A DNA stretch of 64,000 nt from Akkermansiaceae bacterium UBA6138 (GTDB lineage: Bacteria; Verrucomicrobiota; Verrucomicrobiia; Verrucomicrobiales; DEV007). Shown here one piece after another: positions 16,667 to 24,520 of this stretch (the first letter of the stretch is position 1; each line of letters begins with the position of its first letter). The stretch is taken from the NCBI GenBank assembly GCA_002422425.1, contig DIVG01000005.1:1-64000 (forward strand). Direction: 5' to 3'. The notes below the pieces were generated by a model, which was given only the letters and a program-made list of their open reading frames with translations, was not told the DNA's origin and did not search any database. Both the position numbers and the translations under genes were made by a program.

Positions 16667-17770
16667 ATGAAAAATCCCATCCAGCCTTTGTCCCGACGTC
16701 GTTTTGTCACCAGCTCCGCCGCCTCTATGGCATCGATCGGCGGCCTGAACCTCCTCACCACCCGCAAAGCAGCCGCAGCCACTGGAAATGGGGTTGTCAT
16801 CGGGGAAGGGGAGCATCAATACGAGGTCACTCACCACTGGGCGGTGCTGCCCGACAAATACAAGTGGCAGACGACGCACAACGTGGCCGTTGATAGTGAG
16901 AACCGCCTCTATGTCATTCACGAAGGACGTCCCGGGCAAACCGATCACCCTTCGATCTTTGTTTTTGACGAGAAGGGGACCTTCATCAAGGCCTTCGGCA
17001 GCGAGTTTCAGGGAGGAGGTCACGGTCTCGAAGTGAGGAAAGAGGCGGACGGGGAATTCCTCTATGTCACCGGCTACCAGCATCTTAAGAAATTCGCCAA
17101 GCTCACGCTCGACGGCGAGAAAGTCTGGGAGAAATTCGCGCCGATGGAGTCCGGCATTTACGCTGAAGGCGAAGCCAGCAAGCCCGAGAAAGTCTGGGGT
17201 CGCGATCGTTTCATGCCGACAAACGTCGCCTTTCTCCCCGATGGCGGATTTATTCTCGCCGACGGCTACGGGGCACATACCCTGCATCATTACAATGCCG
17301 CCGGAGAGTGGCAGAAGCTTATCGGCTCCCCGGGCAAGGAGGATGGACAATTTAACCTCCCTCACGGGCTCTGGATCGATGATCGCAAAGCGGATGATCC
17401 GCTCATCGTCGTCGCCGACCGCGCCAATGCGCGTCTCCAGTGGCTCGATCTCGACGGAAAGCACCGTCGAACCATGACGAATTTCATCCTTCCCGCCAAT
17501 GTTGACCGCCGGGGAGATCTCCTCCTCGTCCCCGACCTCAGCGCCCGCATAACCTTGCTCGACACCAATGACAAGATGATTCATCTTGGCGAAGACCCCG
17601 CCTGGCGGGAAGCCGTCCTCAAGGACAAAATGGCGATGCGGAAGTCACCCGACGGCTGGGTCTCCGGTAAATTTGTCCACCCTCACGACGCCTGCTTCGA
17701 CGCCGACGGAAATATTTTTGTCGCCGAGTGGGTCGACACCGGGCGCGTGTCCAAATTGCGGAAGGTCTGA
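16667..17770 (+). CDS. Tat-exported NHL/6-bladed beta-propeller protein
   Basis: The protein has 367 residues. The N-terminus carries a twin-arginine signal (S-R-R-R-F-V-T, residues 9-15), then a hydrophobic segment and an Ala-rich cleavage region near 40. The mature part is a beta-propeller of NHL/SMP-30 type, with repeated N-V-A-V-D, F-D-E-K-G, G-x-F-x-x-P-H-G-L and H-P-H-D-A-C-F-D-A-D-G-N-I-F-V motifs spaced about 45-60 residues apart. Such propellers in this phylum act as periplasmic lactonase-like or binding proteins, sometimes similar to peptidylglycine amidating lyase. The exact role is unknown. It is flanked by cmk and the RAYT gene, with no obvious operon partner. Confidence 0.78.
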   Translation: MKNPIQPLSRRRFVTSSAASMASIGGLNLLTTRKAAAATGNGVVIGEGEHQYEVTHHWAVLPDKYKWQTTHNVAVDSENRLYVIHEGRPGQTDHPSIFVFDEKGTFIKAFGSEFQGGGHGLEVRKEADGEFLYVTGYQHLKKFAKLTLDGEKVWEKFAPMESGIYAEGEASKPEKVWGRDRFMPTNVAFLPDGGFILADGYGAHTLHHYNAAGEWQKLIGSPGKEDGQFNLPHGLWIDDRKADDPLIVVADRANARLQWLDLDGKHRRTMTNFILPANVDRRGDLLLVPDLSARITLLDTNDKMIHLGEDPAWREAVLKDKMAMRKSPDGWVSGKFVHPHDACFDADGNIFVAEWVDTGRVSKLRKV

Positions 17771-17823
17771 GGCGAACAAAATCGGTTGAAACAAGAGCGA
17801 CATGGAGTTGGTTAGTATTAAAT

Positions 17824-17840
17824 TTAGGGCCAGGCCCCAA
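17824..17840 (+). repeat. Palindromic hairpin upstream of the RAYT gene
   Basis: GGGCC-A-GGCCC, extended by TT/AA with one mismatched pair on each side, forms a near-perfect stem about 20 bases before the RAYT start. Such short palindromes often flank REP-associated tyrosine transposase genes and may be their own REP substrate. Only this copy was seen in the window. Confidence 0.45.
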
Positions 17841-17860
17841 ATGTTAGGTAAACTGAAACT

Positions 17861-18925
17861 ATGAGGCCGCTTAGATTATTGGGAGATGGAAAATCATATT
17901 ATCACTGCATTTCGCGGGTGGTGGACCGGCGAAAGGTATTTGAGGCGCGGGACAAAGAGATCTTTCGGAAGATCATGCGCAACCTCGAACGGTTCATGGG
18001 AGTGAGGGTGGTGACCTACTGCCTGATGGGCAATCACTTCCATCTTCTCGTGGAAGTTCCGGAGCGGGCGACGCTGGTGCCGCTGACGGAGGAACAGTTA
18101 CGGGATTTGTTGCCCTTACTTCATGAGCCGGGTGCGGTCGATACCATTTTGCAGGAGCTGGATCGGGCGGAGGAAACGGGGGATGCACGATGGCAGGCGG
18201 AGATTCTCGATCGGTATGAGCGGCGACGGGGCAGCCTCTCGTATTTCATTAAGGAACTGAAACAGCGGGTCACTCTTTACATGAACAAGCGGCTCGATCG
18301 GACCGGGACACTCTGGGAAGGACGTTTTCGCAGCATGCTGGTGGAAGGGCGTGAGCTCTCGCTGATGACGGTGGCTGCCTATATTGATCTGAATCCGGTG
18401 AGGGCGGGTCTGGTGAAAAGGCCGGAGGACTACCGCTGGTGCGGCTACGCGGAGGCGCTCTCGGGCACGAGGGGCGCTCGACTCGCCCGTCAGGGGTTGG
18501 GCACGATTCTTTCGGAATGCCTGCACGACAGCGAGTTGCAGGTAAACTGGACGCGGACACAGAATCGTTACCGTCAGTTTCTCTATGAAGAGGGCGAGGA
18601 AGTTCACGCGGACGAGGTGAACGGGGTGGTCGCTCGGACCGGCTTTTCGAGCGATGTGGTGGAAGAAGTGATCAAGGCTGAGGGTGCCTTGCCGATTGCT
18701 GCAGTGTTGCATCACCGGATCCGCTATCTTTGTGAAGGGGTCGCCTTGGGTACAGGCGAGTTTGTCGAGAAAGTGCTCGCGAGAGAGCGGGAAAGGGGAC
18801 GAACTCAGACGAAACGCGACCCTTCTCCGAGCAGGATGGGGGGCGCGGACTGGGGCGAGCTCAGAGTGCTGCGCAGGCTGCGGCGCGAGGCGATTTTGCC
18901 GGCGATGAGGAACGATGCTGATTGA
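17861..18925 (+). mobile_element. REP-associated tyrosine transposase (RAYT, Y1 HUH family)
   Basis: The protein has 354 residues, longer than IS200 TnpA because of a C-terminal extension. It contains the HUH motif H-F-H (59-61, in M-G-N-H-F-H-L-L) and the catalytic Tyr174 in A-A-Y-I-D-L-N-P-V-R-A-G. W-E-G-R-F-R and C-G-Y follow, as in RAYT proteins. RAYTs cut and join single-stranded REP palindromes and are usually domesticated single-copy genes without IS ends. Residues about 70-130 form an insertion between the HUH motif and the Tyr that is longer than in IS200. The C-terminal 110 residues look like a helix-turn-helix/DnaA-type domain. It sits alone between the Tat propeller gene and the NTF2-like gene. 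Confidence 0.85.
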
Positions 18926-18992
18926 GGGAGTGATGTATTCGACCTCTTCAGACTTCTTGCCAAGACCCTGGTGATGCGCGACTTTCGCGGCC

Positions 18993-19409
18993 ATGAATTG
19001 CTTGAGCGCCGAAACTGAAGAGATCATCCGCCTCTACTATGAAGCCTTTAACTCGGGAGATAGTGAGGCAATGCTGCGGCTTCTCGATGCGGACGTCGCC
19101 CATGGCATTAATCAGGGTGAGGTAGTTACGGGGGCGGAGGCGTTTCGGGAGTTCCTCGCCGACATGGACAAGTGGTATGAGGAAAAAGTCGAGGATCTCG
19201 TGGTGATGGTGAACGAGTCCGGAGATCGCGCCGCGGCGGAGTTTTTCATTCGAGGAAAATATGTGTCCTCGGTCGAGGGGCTGCCTCCGGCGGCAAATCA
19301 GACCTACCATTTGCGGGTGGGAGCGTTTTTCGAGGTGGCGGATGGGCGCATCACCCGTGTGACGAACTATTACAACATGCAGGACTGGCTGCGGCAGGTG
19401 GGCGGTTAA
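18993..19409 (+). CDS. SnoaL/NTF2-like (ketosteroid isomerase-related) protein
   Basis: This 138-residue cytoplasmic protein has the cone-shaped NTF2 fold pattern: an N-terminal helix with the Y-Y-E-A-F-N-S-G-D signature, L-D-A-D-V-A-H-G-I, a long second helix (F-R-E-F-L-A-D-M-D), and C-terminal strands ending R-I-T-R-V-T-N-Y-Y-N. The match is to the SnoaL/ketosteroid isomerase-related group, which bind or isomerise small hydrophobic molecules; the ligand is unknown. A second, unrelated-looking NTF2-like protein occurs at 47879. The ATG at 18993 is the first start in the frame. It converges on the DUF1501 gene at 19422. Confidence 0.75.
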   Translation: MNCLSAETEEIIRLYYEAFNSGDSEAMLRLLDADVAHGINQGEVVTGAEAFREFLADMDKWYEEKVEDLVVMVNESGDRAAAEFFIRGKYVSSVEGLPPAANQTYHLRVGAFFEVADGRITRVTNYYNMQDWLRQVGG

Positions 19410-19421
19410 CGCGCCGTCGGC

Positions 19422-20798
19422 TTACGTGAGAATGTCACGGGCCACTTTGCCATAGACGTCGGTGAGGCGGAAGTCGCGTCCGGCGTGACGGTAGGTGAGA
19501 CGCTCGTGGTCGATGCCGAGGAGGTGGAGGATGGTGGCGTGGAGGTCATGCACGTGCATGCGTTTTTCCTCTGCCTTGAATCCGAACTCATCGGTCGTGC
19601 CGTGGGCGTAGCCTCCGCGGACGCCGCCGCCGGCCATCCACATGGTGAAGCCGTGCGGATTGTGGTCGCGGCCGTTATTGTTTTCGGAAACGGGAGTGCG
19701 GCCGAATTCGCCACCCCAGATGACGAGCGTCTCATCGAGGAGACCGCGCTGCTTCAGGTCTTCGAGGAGTGCGGCGACGGGGCGGTCGATGTCTCCGGCG
19801 AGCTTGCGGGTCTGCTCGTCGTGTTTGCTGTGGGTGTCCCAGGGCTGGCCGTTACCGTAGTAGACCTGGACAAAACGGACACCTCTCTCGGAGAGGCGAC
19901 GGGCGAGGAGGCATCCGTTGGAAAAATGACTGCTGCCGTAGGCATCGCGGACGCTGGCGGGCTCGCGCGAAATGTCGAAGGCGTCGGTCGCTTCGAACTG
20001 CATGCGGTAGGCGGTCTCCATTGCCGCGATGCGTCCACTGAGGGCGGCGTCATGACCGCCGCGAGCGGCGAGGTGTTCGCCATTCAGCCGCGCGGCGAGA
20101 TCGAGTTGACGCCGTTGGGTCTCCGGCTTGAGTTCGGGATTGCTGAGCCAGGGAATCATTTTCCCCGGATCGATTGTTGAGTGATTGATGTAGACCCCCT
20201 GATGTTCGGCGGGGAGAAAGGCGCTGTTCCAGAGGATGGAAAATCGCACGGGACGACCCGGACAGAGGACCATGTAGGTGGGGAGATTCCGGTTCTCGGA
20301 TCCGAGACCGTAGGACATCCAGGCTCCCATGCTGGGAACTTTGGGAGTCATCGTCCCGTTGTTCATGAGGAGGAGGGCCGGCCCGTGATTGGGGTTGTCG
20401 GTGTAACAGGAACGCAGGATGCAGAGTTCGTCGGCGTGTTTGGCAGTGAGCGGGAGGAGCTCGCTCACAGGCAGGCCGCTCGTGCCATGGTTGCTGTAGG
20501 CATAGGGCACGGCCATGAGACCGCCGGTGGGACGCTCGGTGCGGAGGTCGGCTCCTTCGGGGCGCTGTCCCTGGTATTTTGTCAGGGCGGGTTTGGGATC
20601 GAAAAAGTCGGGACCGAAGGGGCCGCCGTTCATGAAGAGGTGGATGACGCGTTTCACCTTCGGGGGAAAGTGGGATCCGCCGGGAAGGTCGCCCGCCGCC
20701 TCGAGGGCTGTGGCGAGGCCGAGACTGCCGAGGCCTCCGCCGAGTTTCCGGAGGGCTCTGCGGCGGTCGATGAGATCGGGATTGAAAAACGGGTTCAC
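19422..20798 (-). CDS. DUF1501 protein (exported, alkaline-phosphatase/sulfatase fold)
   Basis: The protein is 458 residues from a GTG at 20798, three bases after the stop of the DUF1553 gene, so the pair is almost certainly cotranscribed. A Tat-like signal (D-R-R-R-A-L-R-K-L-G-G-G, residues 11-22) opens it. DUF1501 markers are V-K-R-V-I-H-L-F-M-N-G-G-P (about 48-60), F-D-P-K-P near 67, W-G-G-E-F-G-R-T-P near 370, D-H-N-P-H-G-F and H-D-L-H-A-T-I-L-H-L-L-G-I-D-H toward the end. The family shares the metal-dependent alkaline phosphatase fold and is abundant next to DUF1549/DUF1553 genes in Planctomycetes and Verrucomicrobiota. It probably works on exported polymer breakdown; no activity is proven for the family. 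Confidence 0.9.
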   Translation of the reverse strand: MNPFFNPDLIDRRRALRKLGGGLGSLGLATALEAAGDLPGGSHFPPKVKRVIHLFMNGGPFGPDFFDPKPALTKYQGQRPEGADLRTERPTGGLMAVPYAYSNHGTSGLPVSELLPLTAKHADELCILRSCYTDNPNHGPALLLMNNGTMTPKVPSMGAWMSYGLGSENRNLPTYMVLCPGRPVRFSILWNSAFLPAEHQGVYINHSTIDPGKMIPWLSNPELKPETQRRQLDLAARLNGEHLAARGGHDAALSGRIAAMETAYRMQFEATDAFDISREPASVRDAYGSSHFSNGCLLARRLSERGVRFVQVYYGNGQPWDTHSKHDEQTRKLAGDIDRPVAALLEDLKQRGLLDETLVIWGGEFGRTPVSENNNGRDHNPHGFTMWMAGGGVRGGYAHGTTDEFGFKAEEKRMHVHDLHATILHLLGIDHERLTYRHAGRDFRLTDVYGKVARDILT

Positions 20799-20801
20799 GT
20801 C

Positions 20802-22796
20802 CTAGTCGAGGTAGAGGAATTCATTGCCCGTGAGGAGCACCTGGAGGTAGCGCTCCCACGGTTCGCCTTCGGCGAGAAATTCGAGACCGAGCGCTTCTTC
20901 TCCCGGTGCGGGAGCCCGCTGGAAAAGTCCCGCATAGGCGAGTGCGATGCGTTCCCGGTCGTCGCGGCCGGTGCCGGCGAGTTGGGCACCGAGCGATTTC
21001 GCCCTTTCCAGGACAAAGGGGCCGTTGAGGGAAAAGAGGAGTTGCAGAGGAGTCGAGGTTTCGGTGCGCTCCGAGCTGTGGGTGATGGGATCGGGGAAAT
21101 CGTTGACACTCAGCATGGCGCTGAGTTCGCGGCGCTGAACGCTGCCGTAGAGGGTGCGACGGGTCATGGCGACGTCGTCGAGACTGGAGGGCTCTCCGCC
21201 CGCGGTCAGATCCAGTTCGCCGGTGGCGGAGAGCATGGCATCGCGCCAAGCTTCGACATCGAGCCGTCGGCGGGTCATGCGGGAGTAGAGCTCGTTGAGG
21301 GGATCGCGCGCCTCGACTTCGCGCGCGACGAGGGAGGATTGCTGCCAGGTGGCGGAACCGAGGATCTCGCGGTGGAGCCACTTGATCGACCACCCGTTTG
21401 CGATGAAGCGGGCGGCGAGGTCATCGAGGAGCGCAGGGTGGGTGGGGGCTTCTCCGGCGGGGCCGAGCTCGCTCGGGGTGCCGACGAGTCCGCGACCGAA
21501 ATGATGCTGCCAGACGCGATTGACGATGACGCGGGCCGAGAGCGGAGCGGCTTCTTCGACAAGGGCACGGGCGAGATCGAGGCGGCCGCTCCCGGCTGAG
21601 AGGGAACGGGGATTGCCTTCTTTTAAGGGAAAAGCCGAGAGAAAACGTCGCGGGACGAGGTCGCCCGCGTCGTTGGGATTACCGCGTCGATGGAGGGGGA
21701 GATCCTGCGCCATGCCTTCGACATAGTCGAGGATGGTGCCGTGTTTCCCATCGTCCTTCGGCTTCACGAGGAGGGCGGCATCGACGAGACCGTTGGCGCT
21801 GGCGAGGTGGTAGTGGGGTGTCTTTGACTTGATGTCGACGATCTGAGTTTCGATGGCGGCGAGTTGATCCTTGAGATCATCGGGCACCGGTTTTTTCTTT
21901 TTCAGTGCATCGCGCTTCGCCTCAAGGTCCGCCACCCGGGCGCGGGCGGCGGCCACTGGTTTCCAGAGTTCGTCCGGGACGACGGGCCTGTCGGAGATCC
22001 TGACACTGGCAAAAACTCCGGCGATGGCGTAGTAGTCTGCGGCCGTAACGGGATCGGACTTGTGATCGTGGCAGCGCGCACAGCCGAGGGTGAGTCCGAG
22101 AAAAGTGCGTCCGACAGTGTCGACCCGCTCTTCCCACTCCTCGGCGACGGTGACGCTGATGATCTCGGGCGGGAGTTGCAGCTCTTTCCAATAGCTCGGG
22201 CTGAGTCCGATAAAACCGAGCGCGGCGTTGTCCTGCGGGAGTGAGTCGGGAAGGAGATCGTTGGCGAGTTGTTTGATGACAAACTGGTCGTAGGGCAGAT
22301 CGGCGTTGAAGGCGGTGACGACCCAGTCGCGGTAGAGAAAGGGCGGGCTTTTCGATTCGGACCACGACTCGGGCACGTCGGTGTAGCGGGCGAGATCGAG
22401 CCAGTGCCGTCCCCAGCGCTCACCGTAGCGGGGTGAGGCGAGGAGCCTGTCGATCGTCGCGGCGAGGTTGGAGCGGTCGAAGTTTTCGACCTCTTCGGCA
22501 GTGGGGGGCAGACCGGTGAGATCAAAAAAGAGCCGTCGCAGCAGAACTCTGTCATCGGCCGGAGCGGCGGGATGGAGACCGGCTTTTTCCATTCCGGCGA
22601 GAATAAAACGGTCGATTCGACTTTGAGGCCAGGCCGTTTCACTGACGGCGGGGAGGGGTTGCTCCGCCAGTGCCTGAAAGGACCAGGGGAGGTTGTCAGG
22701 CTTTTCACCGGCATCAAGTCCGCACACGGTCACGAGCGCGAGTCCGGCGGCGGCGCGGAGACGTGTGCTTGCGGGCATGCGGAAGACATTCACCAT
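20802..22796 (-). CDS. DUF1549/DUF1553 protein without an N-terminal cytochrome domain
   Basis: The protein is 664 residues from the ATG at 22796; the frame reaches a TTG at 22823. A signal peptide (about 1-30) is followed directly by the DUF1549 domain (I-D-R-F-I-L-A, L-T-G-L-P-P-T, R-Y-G-E-R-W-G-R-H-W-L-D-L-A-R-Y). It includes C-A-R-C-H-D-H-K (about 238-245), a possible heme c site. After a middle linker comes the DUF1553 domain (A-R-V-I-V-N-R-V-W-Q-H-H-F-G-R-G-L-V, H-P-A-L-L-D-D-L-A). The separate PSCyt1 domain with C-x-x-C-H-G-P, present in the paralog at 24521, is absent. It is paired with the DUF1501 gene three bases downstream. Confidence 0.88.
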   Translation of the reverse strand: MVNVFRMPASTRLRAAAGLALVTVCGLDAGEKPDNLPWSFQALAEQPLPAVSETAWPQSRIDRFILAGMEKAGLHPAAPADDRVLLRRLFFDLTGLPPTAEEVENFDRSNLAATIDRLLASPRYGERWGRHWLDLARYTDVPESWSESKSPPFLYRDWVVTAFNADLPYDQFVIKQLANDLLPDSLPQDNAALGFIGLSPSYWKELQLPPEIISVTVAEEWEERVDTVGRTFLGLTLGCARCHDHKSDPVTAADYYAIAGVFASVRISDRPVVPDELWKPVAAARARVADLEAKRDALKKKKPVPDDLKDQLAAIETQIVDIKSKTPHYHLASANGLVDAALLVKPKDDGKHGTILDYVEGMAQDLPLHRRGNPNDAGDLVPRRFLSAFPLKEGNPRSLSAGSGRLDLARALVEEAAPLSARVIVNRVWQHHFGRGLVGTPSELGPAGEAPTHPALLDDLAARFIANGWSIKWLHREILGSATWQQSSLVAREVEARDPLNELYSRMTRRRLDVEAWRDAMLSATGELDLTAGGEPSSLDDVAMTRRTLYGSVQRRELSAMLSVNDFPDPITHSSERTETSTPLQLLFSLNGPFVLERAKSLGAQLAGTGRDDRERIALAYAGLFQRAPAPGEEALGLEFLAEGEPWERYLQVLLTGNEFLYLD

Positions 22797-22862
22797 CACG
22801 ACATAGTGAGTCCTCGGCGGCAAAGGGCCAAGAGACGTGGTTGCGTCTTCCGGCGGATGCCG

Positions 22863-24281
22863 CTACACGAGAATCTCTTTCACGACGCGCGATGGATCGA
22901 CCCCGGTGAGTTTGTAGTCGAGCCCCTGGAAGCGGTAGCTGAAGCGCTCGTGATCGATCCCGAGGAGGTGCAGCGCGGTGGCGTGGAGGTCGCGGACGTG
23001 GACGGGATTCTCGGCCACGTTGTAGCTGAAGTCATCGGTCGCTCCGTAGGTGATGCCGGGCTTAACTCCGCCTCCGGCCATCCAGATGGTGAAACACCGG
23101 GGATGGTGGTCGCGTCCCGCCTCGGGGCTGTCCCATTGACCCTGACCGGCGACGCCGCGACCGAATTCTCCGCCCCAGATGACGAGGGTGTCTTCGAGCA
23201 GTCCGCGCAGTTTCAGGTCCTTCACGAGTGCGGCGCTGGGCTGATCGGTGTCGCGACAGCGTGCCGTGCACCAGCTCGGGAGGCGGCTGTGGTGATCCCA
23301 GTCGGGATGAAAAAGCTGGATGAATCGCACCCCGCGTTCAGCGAGGCGACGGGCGAGGATGCAGTTCGCCGCATAGCTGCCGGGGCGGCGCGAGTCGGGT
23401 CCGTAGAGCTCGAAGATGGACTCGGGTTCGTCGCTGAGATCGGTTAATTCCGGAACACTCGTCTGCATGCGAAAGGCCATCTCATACTGCTGGATGCGGG
23501 TCGCGATTTCGGGATCGCCGGTCTGTTCGAGTCGCATCGCGTTAAGATTGCCGATGCCGTCGAGCATGCCGCGACGGAGCTCGCGGGGGAGACCTTCGGG
23601 ATCGCGGAGGTAGAGGACGGGGTCCTTGGCGTTGCGCAGTTTCACCCCCTGGTAGCGCGAAGGGAGAAAGCCGCTGCCCCAGTAATGATCGTAGAGCGGC
23701 TGGTCGCTCGGTCGTTTCATCTTCGAAATGAGAACGAGGTAGTCGGGCAGATTGTGATTCGCGCTGCCGAGCCCGTAGCTCGCCCAGGCACCGAAGCTGG
23801 GGCGTCCCGCGAGCTGGTGGCCGGTGAGGAATTTCGTCATCGCCGGCGCGTGATTGATCTGGTCGGTGACCATGGATTTCACGAAGCAGAGTTCATCCGC
23901 GACGGAACCCGTGTGCGGGAGCCATTCGCTCACGGTCGCGCCGCTGTCACCGTGTCGGGAAAACTCGGTGATGCCCGGGAGGATGAGTTGCTTCTGGTTC
24001 GACGTCATTGTCGTGAGCCGCTGCCCCTGACGGATGCTGTCGGGCAGCTCCGTCCCAGCCCATTGCCGGAGCCCCGGCTTGTGATCAAAGAGCTCGAGTT
24101 GCGACGGGCCGCCTGACTGGGTCAGGAAAATGACCCGTTTCGCCTTTGGCGCAAAGCTCGGGAAGTCGATGCTTCCGAGGGCATTGGCGGCAGCGTGGGA
24201 GGTCTCGCGATTGAGGAGGCCACCGAGAGCGATGGCCCCGAGGTTCAGGCCGGTTTGATTGAGGAAATGGCGACGGTGCAT
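22863..24281 (-). CDS. DUF1501 protein (second copy)
   Basis: This 472-residue protein starts at the ATG at 24281 with a twin-arginine-like signal (M-H-R-R-H-F-L, residues 1-7) and an Ala-rich end near residue 35. DUF1501 motifs are A-K-R-V-I-F-L-T-Q-S-G-G-P-S (about 48-61), F-D-H-K-P, L-V-I-W-G-G-E-F-G-R, R-D-H-H-P-R-C-F, and H-D-L/V-H-A-T-A-L-H-L-L-G-I-D-H near the end. It is clearly diverged from the copy at 19422, so this is an old duplication and not a recent one. It lies between two DUF1553 genes: the large one upstream (239-bp gap holding a REP pair) and the short one downstream (66-bp gap). Confidence 0.9.
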   Translation of the reverse strand: MHRRHFLNQTGLNLGAIALGGLLNRETSHAAANALGSIDFPSFAPKAKRVIFLTQSGGPSQLELFDHKPGLRQWAGTELPDSIRQGQRLTTMTSNQKQLILPGITEFSRHGDSGATVSEWLPHTGSVADELCFVKSMVTDQINHAPAMTKFLTGHQLAGRPSFGAWASYGLGSANHNLPDYLVLISKMKRPSDQPLYDHYWGSGFLPSRYQGVKLRNAKDPVLYLRDPEGLPRELRRGMLDGIGNLNAMRLEQTGDPEIATRIQQYEMAFRMQTSVPELTDLSDEPESIFELYGPDSRRPGSYAANCILARRLAERGVRFIQLFHPDWDHHSRLPSWCTARCRDTDQPSAALVKDLKLRGLLEDTLVIWGGEFGRGVAGQGQWDSPEAGRDHHPRCFTIWMAGGGVKPGITYGATDDFSYNVAENPVHVRDLHATALHLLGIDHERFSYRFQGLDYKLTGVDPSRVVKEILV

Positions 24282-24350
24282 GGCAAGTGGCGAGATAAAA
24301 AGTGGAAGAGGATCGGTCTTGCTAAAAGGGGCATGCTGGAGGTATGTTAG

Positions 24351-24377
24351 GTAGCATGGGCATCCTGCCTATGCATC
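24351..24377 (+). repeat. REP element, left copy (GTAG foot plus palindrome)
   Basis: GTAG is followed by the palindrome CATGGGCA-TCC-TGCCTATG and then CATC. It matches the reverse complement of 24472-24498 in 25 of 27 bases. A GTAG tetranucleotide 5' of a hairpin is the classic foot of REP sequences recognised by RAYT proteins. With the right copy it forms an inverted pair (BIME-like) in the gap between two genes. Confidence 0.75.
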
Positions 24378-24471
24378 GTGAAATGGCGAGCGGTTGAGTT
24401 GTGAGAAACACTTCTCTTAGGCGGCGAGCATGAACGGTGGTTTGGGAATAGGTTTTCCGCGTCTCCAGGCC

Positions 24472-24498
24472 GATGCATGGGCAGGCTGCCCATGCTAC
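24472..24498 (-). repeat. REP element, right copy (inverted)
   Basis: Read on the minus strand, this is GTAG plus the perfect palindrome CATGGGCA-GCC-TGCCCATG, then CATC. It is inverted relative to 24351-24377, about 95 bases away, and ends 22 bases after the stop of the large DUF1553 gene. A hairpin here could also act on mRNA 3'-end stability. Confidence 0.78.
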
Positions 24499-24520
24499 TT
24501 TTCGGAGAAGGGATTTTCCA

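Noticed and set aside
16346..17584. 412-codon minus-strand frame
   Set aside because: It runs antisense to cmk and the Tat propeller gene, both supported by motifs.
18116..19027. 303-codon minus-strand frame
   Set aside because: It is antisense to the RAYT gene with intact HUH and Tyr motifs.
20181..21599. 472-codon plus-strand open frame
   Set aside because: It is antisense to the DUF1501 and DUF1549/DUF1553 genes, which have clear family motifs; high GC keeps the opposite frame open.
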